This document shows, piece by piece, positions 42,830 to 50,805 of a DNA stretch of 64,000 nt. Location of the stretch: NCBI GenBank assembly GCA_017622995.1, contig JAGAQA010000003.1, positions 1-64,000 of the forward strand. Direction: 5' to 3'. The translations under genes and the position numbers were made by a program. The stretch comes from Oscillospiraceae bacterium. Lineage in GTDB: Bacteria > Bacillota > Clostridia > Oscillospirales > Oscillospiraceae. The notes under the pieces are model-generated. The model was not told the origin of the DNA and searched no databases. It was given only the letters and a program-made list of their open reading frames with translations. Every line of letters begins with the position of its first letter. Position 1 is the stretch's first letter.

Positions 42830-42870
42830 GGACAGTTCGTAACCATCCTGTCGGTAAACAAAACTAGGAG
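42830..42870 (+). promoter_or_regulatory. PreQ1-I riboswitch
   Basis: Stem GACAG/CTGTC with loop TTCGTAACCATC, then the A-rich tail GGTAAACAAAACTAGGAG. The loop GTAACC and the tail AACAAAACTAGG match the class I preQ1 aptamer closely (compare the Thermoanaerobacter form). Tail bases pair back into the loop when the ligand binds. The downstream queT gene fits, so transport of a queuosine precursor is presumably shut off when preQ1 is plentiful. Confidence 0.85.
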
Positions 42871-42882
42871 ATTGAATTTCGG

Positions 42883-42908
42883 ATGGGTGCATTTGCACCC
42901 ATTTTTTT
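42883..42908 (+). terminator. Riboswitch terminator 1
   Basis: ATGGGTGCA/TGCACCCAT with a 2-base gap, then T7. It lies 13 bases after the preQ1 tail and is the likely expression platform. Confidence 0.8.
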
Positions 42909-42926
42909 GTTGTGCTGTTTTCGTTC

Positions 42927-42951
42927 GGGTGGTTCGTCCGCCCATTTTTTT
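42927..42951 (+). terminator. Riboswitch terminator 2
   Basis: GGGTGG/CCGCCC (one G-U) with loop TTCGT, then ATTTTTTT. A second terminator before the queT Shine-Dalgarno (AAGGAGA). Confidence 0.7.
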
Positions 42952-42969
42952 GTAAGGAGACAACAAAAC

Positions 42970-43479
42970 ATGAACAAGACCCGTTATCTGACCCAGGCAG
43001 CCATCATTGCGGCCCTCTATTCCGTGCTGACCCATATGCAGAATCTGCTGCTGCCCGGCACCACCTCCTGGGCCATCCAGATGCGCATTTCCGAAGCCAT
43101 GACGGTGCTGGCGTTTTTCACCCCTGCCGCCATTCCCGGTCTGAGCCTGGGCTGCCTGGTGTTTAATCTGACCTATTCCGCGACCCTGCCCCTGGATTTT
43201 GTGGTGGGGACCCTGGCCACCTTCCTGGCTGCCTGGGGGATGTGGAAAACCCGCGCTGTGAAGGTCGGCAAGCTCCCCGTGCTGGGGATGCTCATGCCCG
43301 CCGTTAGCAACGCGCTGCTGGTGGGCTGGGAGCTAACCAAGTACATCGGCGGCGGTTTTGTCATCAATGCCGTATATGTTGCCCTGGGGGAGCTGGCGGT
43401 TGTGCTGGTGCTGGGCACCGCTTTGTACCTGGCAATTACCGGGAGAAATCTGGATAAAACGGTCTTCGCACAGGAATAA
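42970..43479 (+). CDS. queT: QueT-family queuosine-precursor ECF transporter
   Basis: 169-aa membrane S-component (five to six helices) of an energy-coupling-factor transporter of the QueT family. The N-terminus TQAAIIAALYSVLTHMQN and the motif WAIQMRISEAMTVLAFFTPA are typical. GGAGACAACAAAAC precedes the ATG. The preQ1-I RNA in the leader supports preQ1 or preQ0 as cargo. The shared EcfAA'T module is not in this window. Confidence 0.92.
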   Translation: MNKTRYLTQAAIIAALYSVLTHMQNLLLPGTTSWAIQMRISEAMTVLAFFTPAAIPGLSLGCLVFNLTYSATLPLDFVVGTLATFLAAWGMWKTRAVKVGKLPVLGMLMPAVSNALLVGWELTKYIGGGFVINAVYVALGELAVVLVLGTALYLAITGRNLDKTVFAQE

Positions 43480-43485
43480 ACAGGG

Positions 43486-43516
43486 GAGGGAATCCGGCGT
43501 GATTCCCTCTTTTTTT
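43486..43516 (+). terminator. Terminator of queT
   Basis: GAGGGAATC/GATTCCCTC with a 6-base loop and T7. Confidence 0.9.
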
Positions 43517-43580
43517 ATCGAATATACAGAATTCACATGGTTTTCCGGGATTCCGGGAGAATTCTGTTGCTTCTGCTTTC

Positions 43581-43610
43581 TTGACGAAGGAAAGCGGATT
43601 ATGGTATAAT
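43581..43610 (+). promoter_or_regulatory. Promoter of the purine operon
   Basis: TTGACG (43581-43586), 18 bp, TATAAT (43605-43610). Confidence 0.78.
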
Positions 43611-43628
43611 GTGTCCTGTCAAAACGAA

Positions 43629-43697
43629 CCCTTATGACTGACGGATCAGTGGAGCACCACATGGAGTAAGGGAAAAATTTTTGCCGACCGTCTGGGC
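43629..43697 (+). promoter_or_regulatory. ZTP (pfl-type) riboswitch
   Basis: First domain: outer stem CCCTTA (43629-43634) with TAAGGG (43667-43672), TGACTGACGGA, the hairpin GTGG-AGCA-CCAC and ATGGAG. Second domain after a linker: GCCGACCGTCTGGGC, the conserved pseudoknot-forming end of pfl RNAs. Such RNAs sense ZTP/ZMP, signals of folate shortage, and turn on purine and one-carbon genes. Here the purine operon follows. The switching hairpin in 43700-43750 is not clear to me; T6 at 43743 suggests a terminator. Confidence 0.8.
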
Positions 43698-43759
43698 TTG
43701 CTTGCGTTCCTTTATCAGGAGGGTAAGTAGGCCCTTTTACGCTTTTTTAGGAGGTAAAT

Positions 43760-44254
43760 ATGAAAAAAGTTGGGATTATTATGGGAAGCGACAGCGATTT
43801 GCCGATCCTGCGGAAGTCCATGGATACCCTGAAGGAACTGGACATTCCCTTTGAATGCCACATTTTCTCTGCCCACCGCACACCGGAGGAAGCGAGAGAC
43901 TTTGCTGTTTCTGCCCGGGAAAAGGGCTTCGGTGTTATGATCGCCGCTGCCGGTATGGCGGCCCATCTGGCAGGCGCCATTGCGGCAAACACCACTTTGC
44001 CCGTGATCGGCATTCCCTGCAAGGGACCGGTTCTGGACGGTATGGATGCGCTTTTGGCGACGGTTCAGATGCCCTCCGGTATCCCGGTTGCCACGGTAGC
44101 CATCAACGGCGGCGTCAACGCGGCGCTGCTGGCGGCCCAGATCCTGGCGGTTTCCGACGAAGCGCTGGCAAAGAAGCTGGATGAGAAACGGGCTGCCGAC
44201 AAAGAGAAGGTTTTGGAAAAGGACGCCAATCTGCAGAAAGAACTGTTGGGTTAA
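43760..44254 (+). CDS. purE: 5-(carboxyamino)imidazole ribonucleotide mutase
   Basis: Class I PurE (164 aa), which moves the carboxyl group of N5-CAIR to give CAIR. VGIIMGSDSDLPILRKSMDT is the classic start. The active-site HIFSAHRTPEEA and GMAAHLAGAIAANTTLPVIGIP follow. TTTAGGAGG precedes the ATG. First gene of the purine operon. PurK, which supplies N5-CAIR, is not in this window. Confidence 0.95.
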   Translation: MKKVGIIMGSDSDLPILRKSMDTLKELDIPFECHIFSAHRTPEEARDFAVSAREKGFGVMIAAAGMAAHLAGAIAANTTLPVIGIPCKGPVLDGMDALLATVQMPSGIPVATVAINGGVNAALLAAQILAVSDEALAKKLDEKRAADKEKVLEKDANLQKELLG

Positions 44255-44266
44255 GGAGGAAAAACA

Positions 44267-45691
44267 ATGGGTGGTTTCTTTGGCGCAGTTTCCCACCGGG
44301 ACTGCATTCTGGATGTGTTCTTCGGCACCGACTATCATTCTCACCTGGGTACCCGCCGGGGCGGTATGGCTGCTTATGACAAGGAGCTGGGCCTGCAGCG
44401 GGAGATTCATAATATCGAGAATTCCCCCTTCCGTACCAAATTCGATGGAATTCTCAGCGAAATGAAGGGCTGTGCAGCCATTGGCTGCATTTCCGATACC
44501 GATCCCCAGCCGCTGCTGATCCGCTCCGAGCTGGGCACCTATGCCATCTGCACCATTGGCATCATTAATAATGCGGAAGCATTGCTTCGCCAATACCTGT
44601 CCTTCAGCGGCGGTCACTTTGAGGCCATGAGCGGCGGCAGAATCAATTCCAACGAACTGATTTCCGCTTTGATTGACCAGAAAAGCACCTTTGCGGAGGG
44701 CATTCGTTTTGCCCAGGACCTGATTGAAGGCACGGCGGCTATTCTGATTCTGAAGGATGACGGCCACCTGATTGCCGCCCGGGACAAGCTGGGCCGGCTT
44801 CCCATCATCCTGGAAAAGAATGCGGATGGCTGCTGCGTTACCTTTGAAGATTACGCCGGTGAGAAGCTGGGCTATGAATTCTACCGGGAGCTGGGCCCCG
44901 GCGAGGTGGTGGAGCTCTCTGCCGACGGGGATGTGGTTCTGGCAGAGCCCCGGGAGAAAAAGAAAATCTGCGCCTTCCTCTGGTCCTACTACGGCTATCC
45001 CACCTCCTGCTATGAGGGCAAAAACGTGGAAATCATGCGCTACCGCAACGGCCGGATTATGGCCAAGGCCGACCGGGAAAACGGCATCGCTCAGGACATT
45101 GACTATGTAGGCGGCGTGCCCGATTCCGGCACCCCCCACGCCATCGGCTACGCCAACGAAAGCGGCATACCCTTTGCCCGGCCCTTTATCAAGTATACCC
45201 CTACCTGGCCCCGGAGCTTTATGCCCTCCCACCAGAGTGAGCGGAATATGGTAGCCAAGATGAAGCAGATTCCCGTGGACGAGCTGATCCGGGACAAGAA
45301 GCTGCTGTTTGTGGACGATTCCATTGTCCGGGGCACCCAGCTGCGGGAGACCGTTGATTTCCTGTATGAGCACGGGGCCAAGGATGTGCACATCCGTTCC
45401 GCCTGCCCCCCCATTCTCTACGCCTGTAAATATCTGAATTTCTCCCGGTCCAATTCGGAAAATGAGCTGATCGCCCGATCCACCATCCTGGAGCTGGAGG
45501 GGGAAGAGGGCTTTAACCACCTGGACGAATATATGGACGGCACCACCGAGCGGGGCAAAAAGCTGCGCCAGACCATCTGCGATAAGCTGCACTTCTCCAG
45601 CCTGGAGTACCAGACCCTGGAGGGCATTCTGGAGGCCATCGACCTGCCCGAGTGCGATGTGTGCACCTACTGCTGGAACGGAAAGGAATAA
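44267..45691 (+). CDS. purF: Amidophosphoribosyltransferase homologue without the catalytic Cys
   Basis: 474-aa PurF-like protein for the first step of purine synthesis. The phosphoribosyltransferase half is intact (PRPP loop [13 protein letters not shown] near 350; [10 protein letters not shown]). The glutaminase half should begin Met-Cys-Gly, with Cys as nucleophile after Met removal. Here it begins [15 protein letters not shown], so that Cys is Gly; a Cys exists at 13. The start is well supported by AAGGAGG. Ammonia may come from elsewhere, or this is a paralogue with a different role. It is 12 bp after purE. Confidence 0.88.
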   Translation: MGGFFGAVSHRDCILDVFFGTDYHSHLGTRRGGMAAYDKELGLQREIHNIENSPFRTKFDGILSEMKGCAAIGCISDTDPQPLLIRSELGTYAICTIGIINNAEALLRQYLSFSGGHFEAMSGGRINSNELISALIDQKSTFAEGIRFAQDLIEGTAAILILKDDGHLIAARDKLGRLPIILEKNADGCCVTFEDYAGEKLGYEFYRELGPGEVVELSADGDVVLAEPREKKKICAFLWSYYGYPTSCYEGKNVEIMRYRNGRIMAKADRENGIAQDIDYVGGVPDSGTPHAIGYANESGIPFARPFIKYTPTWPRSFMPSHQSERNMVAKMKQIPVDELIRDKKLLFVDDSIVRGTQLRETVDFLYEHGAKDVHIRSACPPILYACKYLNFSRSNSENELIARSTILELEGEEGFNHLDEYMDGTTERGKKLRQTICDKLHFSSLEYQTLEGILEAIDLPECDVCTYCWNGKE

Positions 45692-45726
45692 CGGTTCCAA
45701 ATTCCTGCGAAGGTTTGATCAAAACA

Positions 45727-45761
45727 ATTGCCGCCCAGAGGCGCTGACGCCGGGCGGCAAT
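45727..45761. repeat. Nested hairpin between purF and purM
   Basis: ATTGCCGCCC/GGGCGGCAAT encloses a second stem GGCG-CTGA-CGCC. There is no T run. It may set relative mRNA levels inside the purine operon. A TATAAT at 45801 lacks a good -35. Confidence 0.6.
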
Positions 45762-45830
45762 CGGAAGCCCCCAAAGCACAGAAAATGTTTCCTGGAACTC
45801 TATAATAAACCGACAAAAAGGAGATTACCT

Positions 45831-46880
45831 ATGGATCACAAGAATTCTCAGTCTGCCAGCTACGCCGCTGCCGGTGTAGACATCACTGCCGGTTACAAGG
45901 CCGTGGAACTCATGAAGAAGCACGTTGCCCGGACCCGGAATGAAGGGTGCCTGGACGATGTGGGCGGCTTCGGCGGCTGCTTCGGCCTGCCCATCGCCGG
46001 TATGGAGGAGCCCGTTCTGGTTTCCGGTACCGACGGCGTGGGTACCAAGCTGAAAATCGCCATGCTCCTGGACAAGCACGATACCATCGGCATCGACTGT
46101 GTGGCCATGTGCGTCAATGACGTGATCTGCTGCGGCGCAAAGCCTCTGTTTTTCCTGGATTACATTGCCTGCGGCAAGAATGTGCCGGAGCGCATTGCGG
46201 AAATCGTAAGCGGTGTGGCCGAGGGCTGCGTCCAGTCCGGATCCGCCCTCATCGGCGGTGAGACGGCGGAGCATCCCGGCATGATGCCCGTGGATGACTA
46301 CGATCTGGCAGGCTTCAGCGTGGGAATTGTGGATAAGAAGAAGATCATCGACAATACCCGGATGCGGCCCGGTGATGTGGTCATTGCCCTGGCCAGCTCC
46401 GGCGTACACTCCAACGGCTTCAGCCTGGTGCGGAAGGTCTTCGATGTGGAGAACAATCCGAACCTGAAGGAGCCCTGTGAGGCCCTGGGCGGCAAGTCCA
46501 TCCTGGAAACCCTGCTGACTCCCACCCGCATCTATGTGAAGAGCATTCTGGCTCTGCTGGAAAAGGTGGATGTGAAGGGCATCAGCCACATCACCGGCGG
46601 CGGCTTCTATGAGAATATCCCCCGCAGCATTCCCGACGGCCTGTGCGCAAAGATCAAAAAGAGCGATGTGCGTGTGCTGCCCATCTTTGACCTGATTGCA
46701 AAGACCGGAAACATTCCCCAGCGAGATATGTTCAACACCTTCAATATGGGCGTCGGTATGAGCGTGGTGGTTCCCGCCGCCCAGGCCGATCTGGCACTGG
46801 AAATCCTGACTGCCCACGGAGAAACCGCCTATGTCATCGGCGAAATTGTGGAGAACGAGGAAAAGGTGATTCTGGAATGA
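45831..46880 (+). CDS. purM: Phosphoribosylformylglycinamidine cyclo-ligase (AIR synthetase)
   Basis: 349-aa Pur[21 protein letters not shown] at the start, [45 protein letters not shown] and [13 protein letters not shown] are the ATP/substrate signatures. AAAAGGAG precedes the ATG. Its last four bases (ATGA) overlap purN. Confidence 0.96.
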   Translation: MDHKNSQSASYAAAGVDITAGYKAVELMKKHVARTRNEGCLDDVGGFGGCFGLPIAGMEEPVLVSGTDGVGTKLKIAMLLDKHDTIGIDCVAMCVNDVICCGAKPLFFLDYIACGKNVPERIAEIVSGVAEGCVQSGSALIGGETAEHPGMMPVDDYDLAGFSVGIVDKKKIIDNTRMRPGDVVIALASSGVHSNGFSLVRKVFDVENNPNLKEPCEALGGKSILETLLTPTRIYVKSILALLEKVDVKGISHITGGGFYENIPRSIPDGLCAKIKKSDVRVLPIFDLIAKTGNIPQRDMFNTFNMGVGMSVVVPAAQADLALEILTAHGETAYVIGEIVENEEKVILE

Positions 46881-47479
46881 AAACCCAAATCGCGGTGTTG
46901 GTATCCGGCGGCGGAACCAATCTGCAGGCCCTGATGGATGCCCAAAGCCGGGGTGAACTGGTCAGCGGCGAAATCAAGCTGGTGGTTTCCAATAACCCCG
47001 GGGCCTACGCTCTGGAGCGGGCAAAGAAGGCCGGAATTGAAAGCTGTGTGATCTCGAAAAAACAGCTTGGTTCCCAGCAGGCTTTTGAGGAAGCTCTGGC
47101 AGCCAAACTGGAAGAAAAGGGAATCCGGCTCATTGTTCTGGCAGGCTTTATGAGCATCCTGTCTGTCGGCTTTACCTCCAAATATCCCAAGAGAATCATC
47201 AATGTGCACCCCTCTTTGATCCCCTCCTTCTGCGGCGAAGGCTTCTACGGCCTGCGGGTCCACGAAGCGGCCCTCCGCAAGGGCGTTAAGGTTACGGGTG
47301 CCACCATCCATTTTGTGAATGAGATTCCGGACGGGGGAGAGATCATCGACCAGAAAGCGGTGGAGGTTCTTCCCGGCGATACCCCGGAAAGCTTGCAGCG
47401 CCGGGTCATGGAGCAGGCTGAATGGATCCTGCTGCCCCGGGCCGTTGAGCACGTTGCCGCTTTGATTCAGAATTCTTAA
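46877..47479 (+). CDS. purN: Phosphoribosylglycinamide formyltransferase
   Basis: 200-aa GAR transformylase using 10-formyl-THF. [17 protein letters not shown], the cofactor loop LAGFMSIL, the catalytic [13 protein letters not shown], and the active-site Asp region [17 protein letters not shown] are all present. Overlaps purM by 4 bp. Confidence 0.95.
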   Translation: MKTQIAVLVSGGGTNLQALMDAQSRGELVSGEIKLVVSNNPGAYALERAKKAGIESCVISKKQLGSQQAFEEALAAKLEEKGIRLIVLAGFMSILSVGFTSKYPKRIINVHPSLIPSFCGEGFYGLRVHEAALRKGVKVTGATIHFVNEIPDGGEIIDQKAVEVLPGDTPESLQRRVMEQAEWILLPRAVEHVAALIQNS

Positions 47480-47491
47480 GGGGGAGAACCA

Positions 47492-48205
47492 ATGAACGTT
47501 TACGAGACCAAGGAAATGGGAGCCCTGCTGGCTTCCAACCGCTATCCCGGCCGGGGCATCGTTCTGGGCCTGACGCCGGACGGAAAGGAAAGCGTGGCGG
47601 CTTACTTCATCATGGGCCGCAGTGTCAACAGCCGCAACCGGGTATTCCGCCTGGAGCCCGACGGCATCCGCACCGAGGCCTACGATCCTGCCAAGATGGA
47701 GGACCCCAGCCTCATTATCTACCACCCTGTCCGCCAGCTGGGCCGGGCGCTGATCGTGACCAACGGTGACCAGACCGATACCATCCGGGAATTCCTGGAA
47801 AAGGGAAAGACCATGGAGGAGGGGCTGCGGACCCGGAAATTTGAGCATGACGGGCCCAACTGGACCCCCCGGATTTCCGGCCTTCTGAGCCCCGACGGCA
47901 GCTACAAGATGTCCATTCTGAAATCCTCCGACGCGGAAGGAACGGGCTGCAACCGCTACACCTTTGATTTTGACCCCATTGCGGGCCTGGGCCACTTCCT
48001 GCACACCTATGTCTGCGACGGCAATCCCGTGATCCCCACCTTCCAGGGAGAACCGGAACGGGTAGAAATTCCCCAGGACATGGACGCCTTTGTCAATACC
48101 CTTTGGAACAACCTGAACGAGGACAATAAGATTTCCTTGTTCGTCCGCTATACAGACCTGGCCACCGGCGAATACCGCCAGAAGGTCATCAACCGCTACG
48201 AATAA
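47492..48205 (+). CDS. purO: PurO-type IMP cyclohydrolase
   Basis: 237-aa protein of the IMP cyclohydrolase family first known from archaea (PurO), which closes the ring of FAICAR to IMP. YPGRGIVLGLTPDGK and FIMGRSVNSRNRVF near the N-terminus and the beta-rich body fit that fold. It replaces the N-terminal half of the usual bifunctional PurH, which is absent here; the formyltransferase half follows 12 bp downstream. GGGGGAG precedes the ATG. Confidence 0.85.
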   Translation: MNVYETKEMGALLASNRYPGRGIVLGLTPDGKESVAAYFIMGRSVNSRNRVFRLEPDGIRTEAYDPAKMEDPSLIIYHPVRQLGRALIVTNGDQTDTIREFLEKGKTMEEGLRTRKFEHDGPNWTPRISGLLSPDGSYKMSILKSSDAEGTGCNRYTFDFDPIAGLGHFLHTYVCDGNPVIPTFQGEPERVEIPQDMDAFVNTLWNNLNEDNKISLFVRYTDLATGEYRQKVINRYE

Positions 48206-48217
48206 CAGGAGACGGAA

Positions 48218-49402
48218 ATGAAAGAATTTGAACTGAAATACGGCTGCAATCCCAACCAGAAGCCCGCTTCCATCTATATGGCGGACGGCTCCGACCTGCC
48301 CATCACCGTTCTGAACGGCCGCCCCGGCTACATCAATTTCCTGGACGCGCTGAACTCCTACCAGCTGGTAAAGGAGCTGAAGGCAGCCACCGGCCTGTGC
48401 GCCGTAACCTCTTTTAAGCACGTTTCTCCCACCTCCGCCGCCGTGGGCAAGGTCCTGCCGGAGAACCTGAAGAAGGCCTGCTTTGTAGACGATGTGCCCG
48501 AGCTGGATGACAGCCCTCTGGCCTGCGCCTACGCCCGGGCCCGGGGCACGGACCGGATGTGCTCCTTCGGCGACTGGGTGGCCCTCAGCGATGTGTGCGA
48601 TGTGACCACCGCCAAGCTCATTGCCCGGGAGGTATCCGACGGCGTGATTGCCCCCGGCTACACCGAGGAAGCCTTGGCGATTCTGAAAACCAAGCGCAAG
48701 GGCAGCTACAATGTGGTTGCCATTGACGAAACCTATGTGCCCGCCCCCCAGGAGACCAAGATGGTCTACGGCGTTACCTTCCAGCAGGGCCGGAACAACT
48801 TCAAAATCGATGCCGAACTGCTGAACAACATCGTTACCGAAAACAAAAACCTGCCGGAGAGCGCCAAGGTGGACCTCATTGTGGCCCTCATCACCCTGAA
48901 GTACACCCAGTCCAATTCCGTGTGCTTTGCCTATGACGGCCAGGCCATCGGTGTAGGTGCCGGACAGCAGTCCCGGATCCACTGCACCCGGCTGGCAGGC
49001 TCCAAGGCGGATACCTGGTTCCTGCGCCAGCACCCCAAGACCCTGAACCTGCCCTTCCGTGAGGACCTGGGCAGACCCAACCGGGACAATGTGATCGATG
49101 GCTACATCAACGGCAATGAAGAGGATGTGTGCGCCGACGGCATCTGGCAGAACTACTTCACCCGTCAGCCTGAGCGCCTGACAGAGGAAGACAAGCGGGC
49201 CTTCCTGGGCGCCGTCCGGGGTGTTGCCCTGGGTTCCGACGCCTTCTTCCCCTTTGCGGATAACATCAAGCGGGCCTATGCTTCCGGTGTCAGCTACATT
49301 GCCCAGCCCGGTGGCTCCATTCGGGATGACCTGGTGATTGCCGAGTGCGACAAGGACAACATTGTCATGGCCTTTACCGGCATGCGGCTGTTCCACCACT
49401 GA
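48218..49402 (+). CDS. purH: AICAR formyltransferase (stand-alone)
   Basis: 394 aa, matching only the C-terminal AICAR transformylase domain of PurH; no MGS-like cyclohydrolase domain is attached. Signatures: LKYGCNPNQKPASIY at the start, SFKHVSPTSAAVG with the catalytic Lys-His pair, VKYTQSN-type LKYTQSNSVCFAYDGQ, and the end SYIAQPGGSIRDD. AGGAGACG precedes the ATG. Works in sequence with the upstream PurO-like protein. Confidence 0.93.
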   Translation: MKEFELKYGCNPNQKPASIYMADGSDLPITVLNGRPGYINFLDALNSYQLVKELKAATGLCAVTSFKHVSPTSAAVGKVLPENLKKACFVDDVPELDDSPLACAYARARGTDRMCSFGDWVALSDVCDVTTAKLIAREVSDGVIAPGYTEEALAILKTKRKGSYNVVAIDETYVPAPQETKMVYGVTFQQGRNNFKIDAELLNNIVTENKNLPESAKVDLIVALITLKYTQSNSVCFAYDGQAIGVGAGQQSRIHCTRLAGSKADTWFLRQHPKTLNLPFREDLGRPNRDNVIDGYINGNEEDVCADGIWQNYFTRQPERLTEEDKRAFLGAVRGVALGSDAFFPFADNIKRAYASGVSYIAQPGGSIRDDLVIAECDKDNIVMAFTGMRLFHH

Positions 49403-49406
49403 TTTC

Positions 49407-49499
49407 AGATACGAAGATACAAGATACCAGATACAGGATAGGCAAGCTCATACGGGAACAGCCGAATATCTTGTATCTACTATCTTGTATCTAGTATCT
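49407..49499. repeat. Inverted-repeat element built of AGATACA units
   Basis: The left arm (49407-49440) has four AGATAC-type units. The right arm (49467-49499) is its near-perfect complement (about 85 %). The spacer is 26 bp. The 117-bp gap between purH and purD is filled by this element, which interrupts the tight spacing of the operon. Confidence 0.65.
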
Positions 49500-49519
49500 A
49501 CACAAAGGGGTATTGATTT

Positions 49520-50788
49520 ATGAAATTGTTAGTAGTCGGCGGCGGCGGCCGGGAACACGCCATCATCAAAAAGCTGAAAGAGAATCCTTCCGTGGAAACG
49601 ATTTACGCCCTGCCCGGAAACGGCGGCATTGCCGCCGATGCGGTCTGCGTCCCCATCGGCGCCACGGATATTCCCAGGATTGTGGAATTTGCCGTGCAGA
49701 ACGGCATCGATTACGCGGTGGTCGCGCCGGACGATCCTCTGGTTCTTGGCGCTGTGGATGCGCTGACGGAAAAGGGGATTCCCTGCTTTGGCCCCAGCGC
49801 CAACGCGGCCATCATTGAGGGCAGCAAGGTCTTTTCCAAGAACCTGATGAAGAAATACGGCATCCCCACGGCACAGTACGAGGTCTTCGATGATCTGGAC
49901 GCTGCCCTCAAGTATCTGGAAACCGCCCCCATCCCCACGGTCATCAAGGCAGACGGCCTGGCCCTGGGTAAGGGCGTCATCATCGCCCAAACCCGGGAGG
50001 AGGCCATGCAGGCCGTCACCGATATGATGGCAAACGGCATGTTCGGGAAATCTGGCAGCCGTGTGGTCATCGAGGAGTTCCTCACCGGGCCGGAGGTCAG
50101 TGTGCTGGCTTTTACTGACGGCAAGGTGGTAAAGCCCATGGTGTCCTCCATGGACCATAAGCGCATCGGGGACAACGACACCGGCCTCAACACCGGCGGC
50201 ATGGGCACTGTGGCCCCCAATCCCTACTACACCGAGGATGTGGCGAAGGTTTGCATGGAAGAAATCTTCCTGCCCACCATTCAGGCCATGAATGCCGAGG
50301 GCCGCACCTTCCGGGGCTGCCTGTATTTCGGACTGATGCTCACCCCCAATGGCCCAAAGGTCATTGAGTACAACTGCCGGTTCGGCGATCCGGAGACCCA
50401 GGTGGTGCTGCCCCTGCTGGAAAGCGACCTGCTGACCATTATGCAGGCTACCACCAACGGCACGCTTTCCGGGACCGAGGTCAAATTCTCTGACAAGAAC
50501 GCCTGCTGCGTGATTCTGGCGTCCCAGGGCTACCCTGTGTCCTACAAGAAGGGCCTGCCCATGACCATGACGCAGGAGGCTGCCCGGCATACCTATGTTG
50601 CCGGAGCCAAGCTGGGGGAGAATGGGGAACTGCTCACTTCCGGCGGCCGGGTCACCGGCACCACCGCTGTGGCGGATACCCTGGAGGACGCCATCCGGGA
50701 AGCCTATCGGCTCAGCGACGGGATCTCCTTTGAGGGCGCCTACCGCAGAAGCGATATTGGACGCAGGGCCATGCAGGCACTGAAATAA
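49520..50788 (+). CDS. purD: Phosphoribosylamine-glycine ligase
   Basis: 422-aa ATP-grasp GAR synthetase. MKLLVVGGGGREHAII at the start, PTVIKADGLALGKGVIIAQT, VVIEEFLTGPEVSVLAF, the substrate block NDTGLNTGGMGTVAPNPY, and NCRFGDPETQVVLPLL are complete. AAGGGG precedes the ATG. It follows the AGATACA repeat and precedes purL by 17 bp. Confidence 0.96.
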   Translation: MKLLVVGGGGREHAIIKKLKENPSVETIYALPGNGGIAADAVCVPIGATDIPRIVEFAVQNGIDYAVVAPDDPLVLGAVDALTEKGIPCFGPSANAAIIEGSKVFSKNLMKKYGIPTAQYEVFDDLDAALKYLETAPIPTVIKADGLALGKGVIIAQTREEAMQAVTDMMANGMFGKSGSRVVIEEFLTGPEVSVLAFTDGKVVKPMVSSMDHKRIGDNDTGLNTGGMGTVAPNPYYTEDVAKVCMEEIFLPTIQAMNAEGRTFRGCLYFGLMLTPNGPKVIEYNCRFGDPETQVVLPLLESDLLTIMQATTNGTLSGTEVKFSDKNACCVILASQGYPVSYKKGLPMTMTQEAARHTYVAGAKLGENGELLTSGGRVTGTTAVADTLEDAIREAYRLSDGISFEGAYRRSDIGRRAMQALK

Positions 50789-50805
50789 GATAGGGAGGAC
50801 TCCAC

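Noticed and set aside
46829-49399. 856-codon minus-strand ORF over purN-purO-purH
   Set aside because: Antisense shadow over three recognised purine genes.
49407-49499. Short repeats that could be read as a CRISPR fragment
   Set aside because: Units are 6-8 bp without regular spacers, arranged as an inverted pair, and no cas gene is present.
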